A stretch of DNA of 64,000 nt, taken from assembly GCA_001799895.1 (NCBI GenBank), contig MGUI01000010.1, positions 1-64,000 on the forward strand. Reading direction: 5' to 3'. Position 1 is the first letter of the stretch. The number at the start of each line of letters is the position of its first letter. Source of the DNA: Elusimicrobia bacterium GWD2_63_28 (GTDB taxonomy: Bacteria; Elusimicrobiota; Elusimicrobia; Elusimicrobiales; UBA9959). Made by a program: the position numbers and the translations under genes. Shown here one piece after another: positions 15,201 to 30,200 of the stretch. The notes under the pieces are model-generated. The model saw only the letters and a list, made by a program, of their open reading frames with translations, ran no database searches and was not told the DNA's origin.

Positions 15201-18200
15201 GGAATGGACCACCAAGTACCTGTTCAGGTCGCTGAGCCTCGAGAACGCGGCCGGGGACGTGCGCATCCCCACCTGGGAGAACGGCAGGGAATACTATATC
15301 GCCGTGGTCTCTACCGACGCGCTGGCCCAGGCCGGCACCTCGGAAACCGGCGGCACGCTGGGCTCCTGGAGCGACGCCGATCCGGTACAGGAGAGCGGCT
15401 ACCGCTTCATCTACGACGTGACCGCCCCGACGCTGAACGCCTGGTCCGGCATCACCTCCCTTTCCGACGACATAAATAACCCGTCGTGGCTGAATTCCCT
15501 CAGCATAGCCAGCGGCACCATCACCGACAACGTTTCCCACGTGCTGGATCCCAGGCAGGTCTATATCCGGATCTACGACCGCGACAACCAGAAATACCTG
15601 AACCCGGTCACGTTCAAATTCGACGTGGACGACAAGACCGCAGCCTGGTACGAGGTGAGCACCAAGTACGACAACTGGGCATATTACGCGCTCTCGAACG
15701 TGATCTGGACCACCGGCAACAAGTACAAACTGGAGATCTACGCCAAGGACGGCGCCGGCAACCAGATACAGGCCCAGACCGGCACCAACCCGGACGTCAT
15801 CGGCGGCGCCGCCAAGTACACCAAATATTTCAACTTCGACTCCGGCAAACCCCAGCTCAGCTTCGTGCGGCCGCTGACCACCAGCAAAAACTTTATAGGC
15901 GGCGCGGACACGCTGCTGATCTCCTCCGGCCCCGCCATAGACAGCACCATCAGCCCCTACGAAAGCGGCGTGAGCTCCGTGCAGTTCGCCCTGCAGTACA
16001 ACCTGGCAGAGCCCACCATGCACTGGCAGCATTACACCACCTCCGGCGTCTGGAAGGCGCAGTCCGCCGAAATCTGGAACAATGCCTGCGATCCGGCCGT
16101 GGGCTGCGGCGGCGTCAGCACCGGGCCCATCAGCCGCGTCTGGATCTCCTCCAATATCGCCTGGGTGGAAAGCCAGCCCTACACGCTGAAGATCCGCGCG
16201 GTGGACCGCGCCGGGAACGTCTCCGACGCCTCCTCGGTAAGCTTTACCTACGACGTGGCCGTGCCCAGCACCTCGGTGCTGGTGCCGGTGAACGGCCAGG
16301 TCTATACGGCGCCGGCGCTCACCGTGTCCGGCACTTCGGTGGACCAGACCTCCACCGGCACGCCCACCGGCCTGCACACTGACTTCTACTACGGCATACA
16401 GCGCCGCTCGGACCTTGGCTGGTGGGACGGCACCGCCTGGGTGGCCGAGGCCGCGCGCAACGATAAAAATATAGGGATAGCCGAAGGCGTCGGGGTTAAG
16501 AACTGGAGCACCGCGCTGCCCAACGCCTTCTACGACGCCGTAAGCGTGGCTTACGACACCTTTACCGTCTACGCCTGGGGCCTGGACCAGGTGGACAACC
16601 CCAACGCCTCTTTCGCCAACCGGGAATCTTCCGGCGCGGCCAAGAGCGTCTTCTATTTTAAAACGCAGCCGCCGCTGGTGCAGGTGGACTGGCCGCCGTC
16701 CTTCACGGCGCAGAACAGCGTGTCCTCGGTCACGCTCGACGTGGGCAGCATAGGCGCCGGCATAGCCCAGGTGTATGCGGTCTTCGTGGATACCGATACC
16801 AATTACTGGGACGGGGATTCCTGGGAGCCGGCCTGGGACGGCCAGACCTGGCTGAGCGTGGACGGGGCTTCGGGGCCCGACATGATCTTCTCGCCGCCGG
16901 CCTACGGCGCCCACCTCTACACCAATTTCACGGCCGGTACCACGCTTAAATCCCCGGCTTTTGTCGACGGCCGCAAGTATACCATCTATTCCAAGGCCAG
17001 CAACAACATCGGCCAGGTCACCTTCTCCAGCCACACGGTCAGCCACGCCTTCGTCTTCGACAGGTCCACGCCCACCCTGACGGCCCATTCCGGCATCTCC
17101 GGGCTTTCCTCCGACCCCGGCGCTCCCGGCTGGCTCAACTCGCTGACCATCGCCAGCGGCACCGTCATAGATAACGTCTCCGACGTGCTGGACCCGCGCC
17201 TGGTCTATATCCGCATCCGCGACATCACCATCTCCAAGTACCTCAACCCCTCCACGCTGAAGTTCGACGTGGACGCCCCTGCGCAGGCCTGGTACGAGGT
17301 CAGCACGATGTTCGATAACTGGACCTACGACCTGTCGGCCGTGAAGTGGAATACCGGCGACACCTTCAGCGTAGAGGTCTGGGCCACCGACGGCGCGCGC
17401 AACCAGTCCGCGCTCAGCGGCACCGACCCGGACAACGGCGGCACCGCCAAGTATGTCCGCTATTTCGCCTACGACGACTCCAAACCGGCCATGAGCGTGA
17501 CCAGGCCCGCCCAGACCACGCTGAACTATATCGGCGGGGCGCTTACCCTGCAGGTCTCCTCCGGCGTGGTGGCCGACAATCTCAAGAGCAACGTGGAAAG
17601 CGGCGTGCGCCGGGTGCAGTACGCCCTGCAGTATAACCAGCCGGATCCGACGCGTCACTGGCAGCATTCCCTCGTGCCCCCGTATAATACCGGCTCGTGG
17701 AGCACCAGCGTGGGCGATACCTGGAACAACGCCTGCGATCCGGCCGTGGGCTGCGGCGCCGTCAGCACCGGCCCCGTGGTGATGGTCTGGGTCTCTTCCA
17801 ATATCGCCTGGGTGGAAAGCCAGGCCTATACGCTGAAGATACGCGCGGAAGACCGCGCCGGCAATCTTACCGCCGAGCAGACTTATAACTTCACCTATGA
17901 CGTCGCGGCCCCCAGCTCCACCGTGCTGGTGCCCGTCAGCGGCCAGGTCTACACCTCGCCCGAACTGAACGTCTACGGCACCGCGGCCGACATGACCTCC
18001 ACCGGCACTCCGTCCGGCCTGGACTCTGATTTCTTCTACGGCATAAAGCGCGGCTCCGACGATTACTGGTGGGACGGCAGTACCTGGACGGCCACGCGCG
18101 CCGATCCCAATATAGGCATCGGCGAGGGCCTGGGCTCCAAGAGCTGGAGCACCGTGCTGCCCTACGATTTTTACGACTGGAACCACGTGGCCTACGACAC

Positions 18201-21200
18201 CTTCACGGTTTACGCCTGGGCCAAGGACCGCATCGATAACCCCTCGCCCGCCTATGTCAACACCGAGTCCGACACCCGCGCGAAGAGCGTCTTCTATTAC
18301 AGGACGCAGCCGCTGCGTCTCGACGTGACCTGGCCCACGGCCTCCAGCGCGCAGAACGCTGTCTCCTCCGTCACCATAGACGCCGGCAGCATAGGCGCCG
18401 GCATGACGCACCTGTATTCCGTAACGGTGGACACCGACGCCAATTACTGGGACGGGGATTCCTGGGAGCCCTCCTGGAACGATCAGACCTGGCTGCACCA
18501 GGACGGGCCCCTCACGCCGGACATGTACTTCTGGCCGCCGAGATACGGTCCGCAATTGCTGACCACTTTTACCTCCGCCACGGACCTCAGGTCGCCGGCT
18601 TTCGTCGACGGGCGCAAGTACACGCTGTATTCCAAAGCGGTGAACAACGCCGGCCAGGTCACCTTCTCCAGCAATACCCTGGTGCACCAGTTCATCTTCG
18701 ACAGGTCCACGCCCACGCTGACGGCCTATTCCGGCGTGACAGGGCTGTCGGACAGCGAGGCCAGCCCCGCCTGGATCAACTCCCTCACTATAGCCAGCGG
18801 CACCATAGTGGACAATGTCTCCGACGTGATGGACCCGCGCCTGGTCTATGTCCGTATCTACGATATTACCGCGCAAAAATACCTGAACACCATCACCTAC
18901 AAGTTCGACGTCAGCGACGCCGCGCAGGCCTGGTACGAGGTGAACACCCGCTACGACGACTGGAACTACGACTTGTCCGTGGTGAAGTGGGTGACCGGCA
19001 ACAGGTACAAGATGGAGATCTACGCCAGGGACCGCGCCGGCAACATGGCCGCTGCCATGACCGGCACCAATCCCGACGCCGGCGGTACGGCGAAATATAT
19101 AAAATATTTCGCCTATGACGCCTCCAAACCGGTGCTGTCCATAACCAGGCCGGCCGTCACCAACCCGATGTACATCGGCGGCGCGGCCACGCTGGAGATC
19201 TCCTCGGGCCCGGCCTCCGACAATCTGGTCAGCGTCAACGAGTCCGGCATCGCCAGGATAGAATACGCCCTGCAGTACAACCAGGCCGATCCGACCCGCC
19301 ACTGGGAGCATTTCACCTCCTCCGGCGTGTGGCGCTACCCCTACGTCAACGATTTGTGGAACCGCTCCTGCGACCCCGCCCTGGGCTGCGGCGCCCCCAG
19401 CACCGGGCCGGTCAGCCGGGTGTGGGTCTCTTCCAATATCGCCTGGGTGGAAAGCCAGGGCTATATACTGAAGGTGCGCGCCGTCGACCTGGCCGGCAAC
19501 GTGTCCAACGAGCAGAGCCTGACCTTCACCTACGACGTCTCCGCCCCCACTTCCGCCGTCACCTACCCGGTGAGCGGCACCGAGTACACCACCCACGTGC
19601 TCTCGGTGGCCGGCACCGCGCAGGACCTGACCTCCACCTCCACGCCCACCGGCCTGGCCCAGACTTTCTACGTCGGTATAAAGAGGGATTCAGACAATTA
19701 CTGGTGGGACGGCGGCACCTGGACGGTCACGCGCGCCGACCCTTCTTTCCTGGTAGAGCCCGGCGTCGGGATAAAGTCCTGGTCCATGACGCTGCCGGCC
19801 GATTTCTACGACCTGCTGACCGTCACCAAGGACACCTTTACCGTTTACAGCTGGGGCACGGACCTCGTCAACAACCCCTCCACGGCCTACGCCAACCGGG
19901 AGTCTTCGGGCGCGCCGAAGGCCACTTTCTACTTCAGGTCCGACAGGCCGCAGGCCGACGTGAAATGGCCGCCCGCCGCCACCATACAGAACAGCGTCTC
20001 CTCGGTTACCCTCGACGTCAGCGCCATCGGCGCCGGCGTGGACCAGGTCTGGGCGGTGTTCCTGGACACCGGCAATTACTACTGGACCGGCTCCAGCTGG
20101 AGCTTCGCCGGCGGTTATGACCCGGCGGTAGACGACTTCGTCTGGCTTTCCACCGACACGGCTTTCAGCGGCACCCCCGACACCGTCTTCGACCCGCCCC
20201 GCTCCGAGTCGCACATGCTGCTGACCTTCGACCGCGGCGCCTCCCCGACCACGGTGCCCTCCCCGCAGTTCGTCGACGGCCGCGAGTACAAGATCTTCAT
20301 CAGGGCCAGGAACTCGGTGAACCAGCTGGTGGATACGTACGTAGATCCCGGCAACTACATGTTCGTCTACGACGTGTCGCGCCCCACCGTGACCGCCTCG
20401 GCCAAGATCTCGGGGCTTTCCGCGGACCTGGGTAACCCCGCCTGGGTGACGGATATGAACCTGATAGACGGCGTCATGGAGGATAACTACTCCGGCGGCC
20501 TCAATAATTTCTTCGTCTACGCGCGGCTCTGGAGCCTGGAAGAGAACAAGTACCTCAACCCCGTCAGCATGCAGTTCGACCTGCTGCCCGACGCCGGCGC
20601 GCAGGCCTGGAAGGCGTTGTCGCTGCCCGGCGCCCTCTATACCAAGGGCTGGTCCTGGAACACGGCCGGCGCGGCCTGGACCGGCGGCTTCCGCTACAAG
20701 CTGGAACTCTACGGCAGGGATACCGCCGGCAATTACCACGGCTCGTCGGGCTCGCCGGTGTACGTAAAGTATTTCAGGTTCGACAACGCCAAGCCCAATT
20801 TCAACGTCACCTTCCCGCAGAACGGCAATTACGGCCTGAACTCGCTGGAGAAGCTGCTGGGCACCGCCTCGGACCCGGCCCCCGGCTCCCTGGTGCAGAC
20901 GGTACAGTACAGGCTGGAACACCCGCCCATGAACAAGTGGGAGTACTATACCAGCTCCGGCGCCTGGAAAGCCCAATCCACCGAGATCTGGAACGTGGCC
21001 GAGACCACCACCACCGTGGCTTTCGATACCTGGCTGTCTTCCAACGTGGTCTGGGCCAACGGCGAAGAATATACTTTCGTCAGCCGCGTGCGCGACGTGG
21101 CCGGCAACTTCGGCGCGGACTATTCCACGGTCACCTTTAAATATGACATAACGCCCCCCGACGCCGCGGTGCTGGCGCCGACCGACGGCGGCACCTATTC

Positions 21201-24200
21201 CCAGCAGATCTCGGTGATAGGCGGCACGGTGCAGGACATGCCTTATACCGGCCGCCAGACAGGCATCGACCTGTTCAAGGTGGGCGTGCGCCGCGCCTCC
21301 GACTGGAAATGGTGGAACGGCGCCACGCTGGGCTGGCAGGACGAGCGCGAAGACGTGGCGCACAGCGCGCCCGCCGGCATAAACTGGACGCACCAGAGCA
21401 TGGGCGGTTTCTGGACCGCTGCCCCCACGGCCGACACCTTCTACGTCTACGCCTGGGGCCAGGACAATGTCACGCTGCCCGACGCTTCTTACCGGAACCT
21501 CGGTTCTTCCGAGACGCTGCGGCGCACCTTCAAATACGAGGTTCAGCCGCCCTCCTCTACGGTAAACCAGCCCTTCGACGCGCAGTGGTACAGCGGCAAC
21601 CCCGGCTACGAGCTCGCCGAGATAGCCGGCACCTCGGCCGATAACCCCGTGGCCGGCCCCGGCTCCGGCGGCTCCGTTACCCAGATGCAGGCGCAGATCA
21701 GGCGCGGCAACGACGACAGCCGCTGCTGGAACGGCAATACGGCCTTCGACACGGATTGCAACTCAATCGCCTCGTGGGTGAACCTTAGCTTTGTTTCCGG
21801 CAGCACCTGGACTTATTCCACCGTGGACCTGTGGCCCAGGACGGATGACAGCCTGTCCTACCGCGTGCGGTTCAGGGCCAAGGACAGCGCCAAGGACTCC
21901 TCCGAGGCCCCGGCCTCTAACGTGGAGGCCGCCTTCGAGGCCGGGCGCAACGACAAAACCTTCAAGGTGGACAAGACCGTCCCCGACACCAAGATACTGA
22001 CCCCCGGCGCTTACGACATCTACAGCTTCGCCGGCATCTCGGGCACCGCGGCCGACGCCAATACCGCCATTAAGAAAGTGCAGGTGGCCTTCTACAGCGT
22101 GACGGCCGGCCAGTGGTGGGACCCGGAGACCGCCGGTTCCTTCACTAAGGGCGACGGCGTCAACCCGCCGCCCGACGACGCCTATGTCGACGCTTCCACC
22201 GATACGGCCTCGCCGGTAATGTGGACCGTTGGAGTTTCCAGCATCCCCGTCATGATCAACAACCAGGTCTACCGCATCTTCGCGCGGGCGATGGACTCGG
22301 TAGCCAACAAGACCGCTTTCCCCGGGCAGACGGCCTTCACGGTGCCGCCGGTACAGTCCAAGTTCATAGAGATCCGCAAACTGGCGCCCAGCCCCGAAAC
22401 CACCATCACCAACCCGGCCGCCGGTGAGCCGCACGCCACCCCGGCCGCCCTCAGCTTCTTCTCCGGTACGCTGGCCGCCGGCAACACCGTGCAGGTGCGC
22501 GTCATCAACGTTACGGCCGAACCCGATACGGTCTGGACCCCTGGCGCCTGGATCTCCACCTCCACGCACCTGGAGGGCTGCACCAATGCCAATTACGTGG
22601 TGGGAGAGTCCACCTGCGGCTTCTACGGCACCGATAATATCACCTGGAACAAGAGCGCCGCCGGTATCTGGCCCGCCGGCACCAACCGCTTCCGCCTGGA
22701 GGTGAGGGGCGCCAGCGAAGAGGGCGGCGGCAGCTATATCCTGGAGCCGGAGCCTTACGCCGAAAGATATTTCGTGGTTGACGGCAATGACCCGCTGTCC
22801 GGCTTCACCCGCCCCTCCGCGGAGTTCGAGCGCTCTCTGGCCGCCATAGTAGGTACCGCCCAGGATACCATGCCCGGCCTGATCAGCGCCGTTGATGTGA
22901 CCATCTCGACCGGCGCCTCCGGTCTTGAAAAATACTGGACCGGCTCGGAATGGTCCGGCACGGCCAGCTGGCTGGCGGCAACGCCCGACAGCCCGCCTTT
23001 CGATTCAGCCAACGAGTCCTGGACCCTGCCCTCGGGCCTGCCGGCCTGGGAGAACTCCAAGACCTACTGGCTGCAGATCAGGGTGACCGACAAGGCTGGC
23101 CGGTTGAAGTACGTGCCCTCCGCCGGCTCCGCGATAAATTTCACCATAGACACCGCTTCCCCCACGGCCAGGGTGCTCTACCCCTCCGGCGCTTACGGCA
23201 TCAACGCCATCTCCGCCCTCTCCGGCACCGCCTACGACAACGGCCGCAACGAGAGCGTGCAGGTGGCCGTGCAGCAGTGGGGCAGCCCGCAGCTGTGGTT
23301 CGACGGCTCCGGCTTCAATTCCCTGCAGGACGAGCCGTTCTGGAACTACGTGGGCGGCGGCAGCGATTTCCTGTCGCCCAACGCCACCAGCTGGGCCTAC
23401 GCCCCGGCCAGCCTGGACAGCAGCCTCACCGGCGGCCTGAAATACCTGGTGCTGGTGCGCTCCACCGACGTGGCAGGCAATATCCAGACGTCCCTGGACG
23501 TCAATATTTCTTCGCGCATAGTGTACGTGGACAGGAGGGCCCCGGTGACGTCCGTTACCCTGCCCGCCGACTATACCGCCGGGACAGGCGGCCGCTACAC
23601 TTCGCTCAATATCGGCAAGTCGGCCACCTCTTCCCGCTTCTACGGTTCCGCGGCGGATACCTTCTACGCCGCCAATAACGCCGGCGTTGAAAGAACGCAG
23701 GTGCGCCTGTCTTACCTGCTGGCCAATGACACCTGGTACTGGACCACCGCGCTCACTTTCAGTTCCGGCACGCTGGCGGAAGCGGCCTCCTGGGTGAACG
23801 CCTCCGGCGTGGGCAGCTGGATCTATACCAATGAAATAGACTGGAACATCGTCCACGCCGGCGACAGGGAATACAAGCTGGAAAGCCGGTCCATGGACGC
23901 CACGCGCCCGGCCGGCGGCGGGGGGGAAGGCAACTGGGAAACCCTGGTCACGGCCAATAACCTCAAGCGGTTCATCATAGACGACACCCCGCCCGAGGTG
24001 CTGATAACCACGCCGACCGAGCTGTCGCTCACGGGCAATACCAATATTTACGGCACGGCCAACGCCGACATATCAGGCTTCAACAAGGCGCAGGTGCGCG
24101 TATCAACCGGCGCCGCCGGCGCCATGAAATACTGGAACGCCGGCTCCTCCGCCTGGGTCGACGAACCGGAAACCTGGAACGACGCTTTCCGGATGGGGCC

Positions 24201-27200
24201 GACTTCCTGGTACTACACTATCTCCCCGTCGCTGCTGGTAGAGCGCACCACCTATACCGTCAGCGCGCGGGCGCTGGATTACGCCGGCAATTATTCCAGT
24301 GTCTACTCTACCAGGTCCTTCCTCAACCAGCGGCCGGCCAGTTTTATCTACGCGCCTTCGGTGACGGCTTACAGGACGCTGCCCTCCCTTTCGGGCGCCT
24401 CCGACGACAACACCGGCATAGGGGCCGTCCAGTTCAGCGTAATGAACTACGACCAGGGCAAGTGTTACGACCCTTCGCTGAACCCGCCGTGGAACGATAC
24501 GACCTGCGCCTCCGACGACGACGCGCCGTGGATAAACCCGGCGTTCTTCGTCTGGACCACGTCCGCTACCTGGGCCTACGCCGTGGAGGATTCCACCTGG
24601 ACCAGCGGCGCGCATTTCCGCGTGCGCAGCCGGTCCATGGACAAGGCCGGCAACTGGGATATAAGATACACCACCGCCACCTTCCAGTTCGACACCGAGA
24701 TCCCGGTCTCCGGCGTGTCCTATCCCGCGGACGGCGCGCACTTGAACATCGCCGACCCGATCAGCAATCCCATTACCATCCTGGGCAGCAGTTTCGACGC
24801 CTTCTCGGGCGTCAACGAGGTCAAGTTCTACCTCAAAAAATCCGACGGCGCCTGCTGGGACGGCATAGGCTGGGGCGCCTGCCTGGGGCCGCTGCCCGCC
24901 ATAGCGCCTTACGCCAACTGGACGTACCAGATCAACGGCGGGGCCGCCTACATAGATAACACCACGCTCAGCGAAAGGTACACCATTGAGAGCTTCGCCA
25001 AAGACCTCGCCACCAATACCGAAACCCTGGCGCTGAAGTCCACCTTCGTCTACGACGTGACGCGGCCCACGAGCGCTATCCTGTACCCGTACAATAACGG
25101 CTACATCAGCCAGACCGGCAAAGTGACCGGTGAGTCCTACGACAAGGCGTACGGCAAGGTTTCCAAAGCCTATGTCCGCATCAAGAAGAATTCCGACTCC
25201 AAGTACTGGGACAGTTCCCTGCCCAATTGGAGCGACGCCGGCGCGCCGGAGATCTGGAACGACGTAACGCTCTACGGCACGCTGAGCCCCAACGGTACCT
25301 GGTGGCAGCTGAACGCCGCGCCGTGGGAAAGCAATGAGTTCTATACCGTCGACGTCAAGGTCGTCGACAAGGCCGGCAACTGGCAGTTGGTCTACTCCAC
25401 CGCGGCCAGCGTGCTGGCCGACTTCACGGCGCCTTCCTCCACCATTACCTTCCCGGCGCATAACGCCAACCTGGAGATAGACCTCAACATTATTTCCGGT
25501 TCAGCCTCCGACGTAGACCCCGGCCAGCTGGAGAAGGTGCGGATCTCCTATTACTGCGTGGACACCACCTGCGGCGGCAACTACTGGGACAAGGCCACTT
25601 ACTCGTGGAGTTCCCCCGACGAGATTTTCTACGATGCTACCGTGCTGCCCGGCAATACCTGGCAGGCAGTGGGCGCTTCAACCCCGATCTGGGTGACCGC
25701 CGAAGCCGGCACCCAGTACAAAATATTCGCCAAGGCCGTGGACAAGGGCGCCAACGAGACGCCTAAGCCCGGCGCCCCGGCCGCCGATACTTCGCTCATA
25801 AACGTGACGCTGCGCCCGCCGCTGCCGGTGTCCGTCATCAATTCGCCCAACGCCACCGTGCCGCACTGGAAACCCTTCCCGGCCCCGACCATAGCCGGCA
25901 GCGCCATCTACTCCAGCACGGTGCAGGTGCGCATAACGGACTACGGCCCCGACCTGCTCGAGGGCGGCGCGGACGACCTGGTCTTTAACGGCGTATCGTG
26001 GATCTCCGCGCTGGCCAACCCCGCACTCTACCTGGGCGTCGGTACTTTCGCCTCGCCCAACTGGGAGATCGTCCTCGCCTCCGAATCCTGGAACGGCAAC
26101 AGGAAGTACCGCGTAAAAGCAAAGGCTATCAACGAAAGCCGCGGCTATTACGAAACTCCCGGCGGCGGCGTAGAGTTCGTGATAGACTCCAGCGCGCCGG
26201 CCGTGGCCGTCACCATGCCTGACAAGGCCTACCGCAAGTCCCTGACCGCGTTGGCCGGGGCGGTCACCGACATAGCGCCGGGTTCCCTGGTGAATACCTA
26301 TTTCAGGGTGAAACGCCAGGACGCCGCCGAATACTGGAACTGGCAGGCCTCCACCTTCACCGCGCTGGACGGGGGCAATACCAACCTCAGCGCCACGGTA
26401 ATAGCCGGCGTCGCGTCCTACACTACGTCGTACTTCGCTAATAACGCCGCCTGGGAAGCGAACAAGGGCTACACCGCCCAGTTGATCTCCGTGGACAAGG
26501 CCGGCAACCAGGGCACGGCCTCCGAGATCAATTTCGTGTTCGACGTTTCGTCGCCCACTTCCAGAATAATGCTGCCTTACGACGCCGACGACAGCGGCGT
26601 GCGCGCGCTGTCCTCCATTTCCGGCACCGCCTACGACAACTGGCTGAGCAGCGGCGTGCAGATAGCCCTGCGTAAATACGCGCCCACGCCCACCTGGTTC
26701 AGCGGCGCCTCCTTCGATATAACCGGCGCCAACCCCAACTGGATAGACGTGACGCAGGCCAACGGTTTCCTGTCCCCGGACGCCACCAGCTGGACCTACG
26801 CGCCCGCCGGCCTGGACGGGCAGTTCGCCTCCGGCTACAGGTACCAGCTGCTCGTCCGCGCCCGCGACGTGGCGGGCAATATACAGGACGACCTCGCGGT
26901 CGGCGTTTCCTCGTTCAGCGTGAAGGTGGATAAGGACGCCCCGGTTTCGGTCTTTGTCAGGCCGCTCAACAGCGGCGACGGCTACAGCGGCAGGTACAAG
27001 AGTTCGTTGATAGGTAAGACGGCCAACTCCACGCAACTCGCCGGCACCGCCTCCGAATTGCCTGCCGGCCTGAATTCAGGCGTTAAGACCACGCGCATCA
27101 GGCTCGCCTACCTCTCCGGCGTTACTACCTATTACTGGACGGCCGGCGCCTTCTCCGCCGTGGCTGACCCGGAGACGGCGTGGAACAACACCTCGGTGGC

Positions 27201-30200
27201 CGGCTCCTACCCGACCTGGTCCTGGGACTACATGACGGATGTGATCTGGCCCGCCGGTGACAAGGCCTACACCCTGGAAGTCAAATCCATGGACGCCTCC
27301 ACCCTGGCCGACGATTCCGGCGACGGCAACTGGGAGACAGCCTTCACCACCAGGACCTTTATCGTGGACGACACCCCGCCGGCCGTGCTGGTAACCTCGC
27401 CCACGGCGGTTGCTCACAGGGCGGCCTTCACTATCTACGGTACCGCCAACGCCGACCTGGCCGGGCACGACCTCACGCAGGTCCGGATCTCCACCGGCTC
27501 CGGCGCGGACCAGCGTTACTGGACCGGCGCGCTCTGGTCGGATTCGGCCGACACCTGGATACAGGCGACCAAGCAGGGCGCCACCTCCTGGTATTACACC
27601 CTGCCCGGCACGATGCTGGCCAACGACGTGGCCTATACGGCTGACGCCCGCACGAAGGACTACGCGGGCAACTACTCGGCGGACTACTCTACTTATAACT
27701 TCACCTACGACGCCGTGGCGCCCTACGCGTCCATGTCTCACCCGGCCGACGGCGCGGTGTACTCGCTGATAAAGGTTTCCACCGGCATCACCGGCGCTTC
27801 CAACCAGAACGACCAGAACGAAACCTATGCCAAGGTCAGCACGGTCACGGTGCAGATAGAGGACCTGACCGTCCCCGGCTGCTTCAACGGCGCTGCCTTC
27901 TCTCCCTGCCCGGTCTGGCTGGACGCCGCCGGCAAGGACAGCTGGAGCTATAACGACGGGGATATCACCTTCGCCAACGACCACAGGTACAAGGTGCAGG
28001 TGAAGGCGGTGGACTACGCCGGCAACGAATCCTCCGCCGTTTCGGCGACGATAAACTACGACCTGGAGAAGCCTACCTCTACGGTGAATTACCCGCTGCA
28101 GGGAACTACCACCGGTTTCGCTCAGCTTTCGGGCGTCGCTACGGACGAGGTCGGCGGCGTGCGCGCCTACGAGGCCAAGCTGGGCACCTATACAATAAAG
28201 GTCGCCATCAAGAGGCTGACCGCTCCGGCCGGCTGGTGGTCGGGCGCCAGCTTCGGCGGCGCTCAGCCGGCCTGGTATGAAACTTATACCGACACCGCCG
28301 CGGGCAACTTCCCCGTGAATTTCACTTACGCCCTGCCCGCCGCGCTGAAGACCGAGCTGGACCTGACCGCCAACGAAGGCGTCAGTTACTGGATAGTGCC
28401 GTGGGCCTACGACCTGGCCCAGAACCGCGAGTTCGGCCCCAACGCCGGAGAGCCGCAGCAGGCGGACATCCCGCCGGGCATAGGCAAGGTTATCGTCATA
28501 GACAGAACGCCGCCCGCGGCTGGCATAGAGGTGCCGCGCGACGCCAACGGCAACGGCCTGCGCTCGCTGGCCGCGCTCTCCGGTACGGCGGCCGACGTCT
28601 ACGGCAACGCGGCGGTGGACATAGCCATCCGCAAATATTCCGACCCGCAGTACTGGTACAACGGCGCGGACTTCGTCGTGACGGGGGACGCCCCCCGCTG
28701 GCTGAGGATCAGCGGGGCCAACGGTTCCCTGTCGCCCGACGCCACCAGCTGGATGTACGCCCCGGCGGGCCTGGAAGACGACTTCGCCTCCGGCTTCAAT
28801 TACCTGGTGCTGGTCCGCTCTTCCGACACGGCCGGCAATCTGCAGACGCAGTTCAATGTCGGCGTTTCCTCGATGCTGGTGCGCGTGGACAAGACCCTGC
28901 CGGTCTCGTCCATCTCCAGGCCGGTCAATAACGCCGACGGGATCAGCGGCCGCTACGTGCCCGGGGCGATAGGCCAGGCGGGCTCCTACCTGCAGGGCGC
29001 CGCCTACGACCTGCCGGCTTCCACCAGCTCCGGCGTAAACGCGCTGCAGGTGCGGCTGAGCTACCTGCAGGCCAACGACACCTATTACTGGACCGGCGGC
29101 GGCTTTGCCATAGTGGACGGCAATACGGCCTGGAAGGACGCCGACCTTTCCGGCGCGGCTCCGACCTGGGCCTGGAACTACTATACGGCCATAGCCTGGC
29201 CGGCGGCGGACCGCGAGTACCGGCTGCAGTCCCGCTCCATGGACGACGCGCGGCTCTCCGACGATTCCGGGGATGGCAACTGGGAAACGGCCTACGCCAC
29301 GAAGACCTTTATAGTGGACGGTACGCCGCCCGTGGTGCTGATAACCACGCCGGCGGCCTCGGTCCTGGCGCAGAAGGCGGCCTTCACTATCTACGGTACC
29401 GCCAACGCCGACCTGGCCGGGCACGACCTCACGCAGATCCGGATCTCCACCGGCTCCGGCGCGGACCAGCGCTACTGGACCGGCGCGCTTTGGTCGGATT
29501 CGGCCGACACCTGGATACAGGCGACCAAGCAGGGCGCCACCTCCTGGTATTACACCCTGCCCGGCGCGATGCTGGCCAGCGACGTGGCCTATACGGCGGA
29601 CGCCCGCACGAAGGACTACGCGGGCAACTACTCGGCGGACTACTCCACTTATAACTTTACTTACGACGCCGTGGCCCCTTACGCTTCGGTTACACACCCG
29701 GCCCAAGGGGTGGCTTATTCGCAGATATTCTTATCCACGGCCATAACCGGTTCTTCCAGCCAGGCCGACCAGACGCAGGCCTATTCCAAGGTCAGCACGG
29801 TGGCGGTGCAGATAACCGACCTTTCCGGCCCCAGCTGTTTCAACGGCAGCTCCTTCGGGGCCTGCCCCTACTGGCTGCCCGCGCAGGGCGGGGATCCCGC
29901 TGCCTGGAGCTATAACGACGCCGACCTCGCCTTTACCGGCAACCGCCAGTACAAGGTGGAGGCCAGGGCCTTCGACTACGCCGGCAACGGGTCCGTAGTT
30001 TCCGCCGTCACGATACGCTACGACGTCAACAAGCCCACCTCGACCGTCCTCTACCCGCTGGCCGGATATACCACCGGCTTCACGCAGATAACCGGTACGG
30101 CCGCCGACTACCCCGAAACCTACATGGCCGAGCTCGGCACCTACACGGTAAAGCTGGCCCTGCAGCGCGTTGCCACCGGCAAGTGGTGGAGCGGCGCCGC

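Noticed and set aside
13309..19596. A 2,095-codon minus-strand frame, and similar frames at 27076-29706 and 32761-37875
   Set aside because: They have the same in-phase antisense explanation, and their apparent repeats mirror the Ig modules of the real gene.
15427..21981. CRISPR-like or phage-derived array suggested by regular DNA repeats
   Set aside because: The repeats are about 1.64 kb, in frame and protein-coding, with substitutions following codon logic. There are no short direct repeats with unique spacers and no cas genes.
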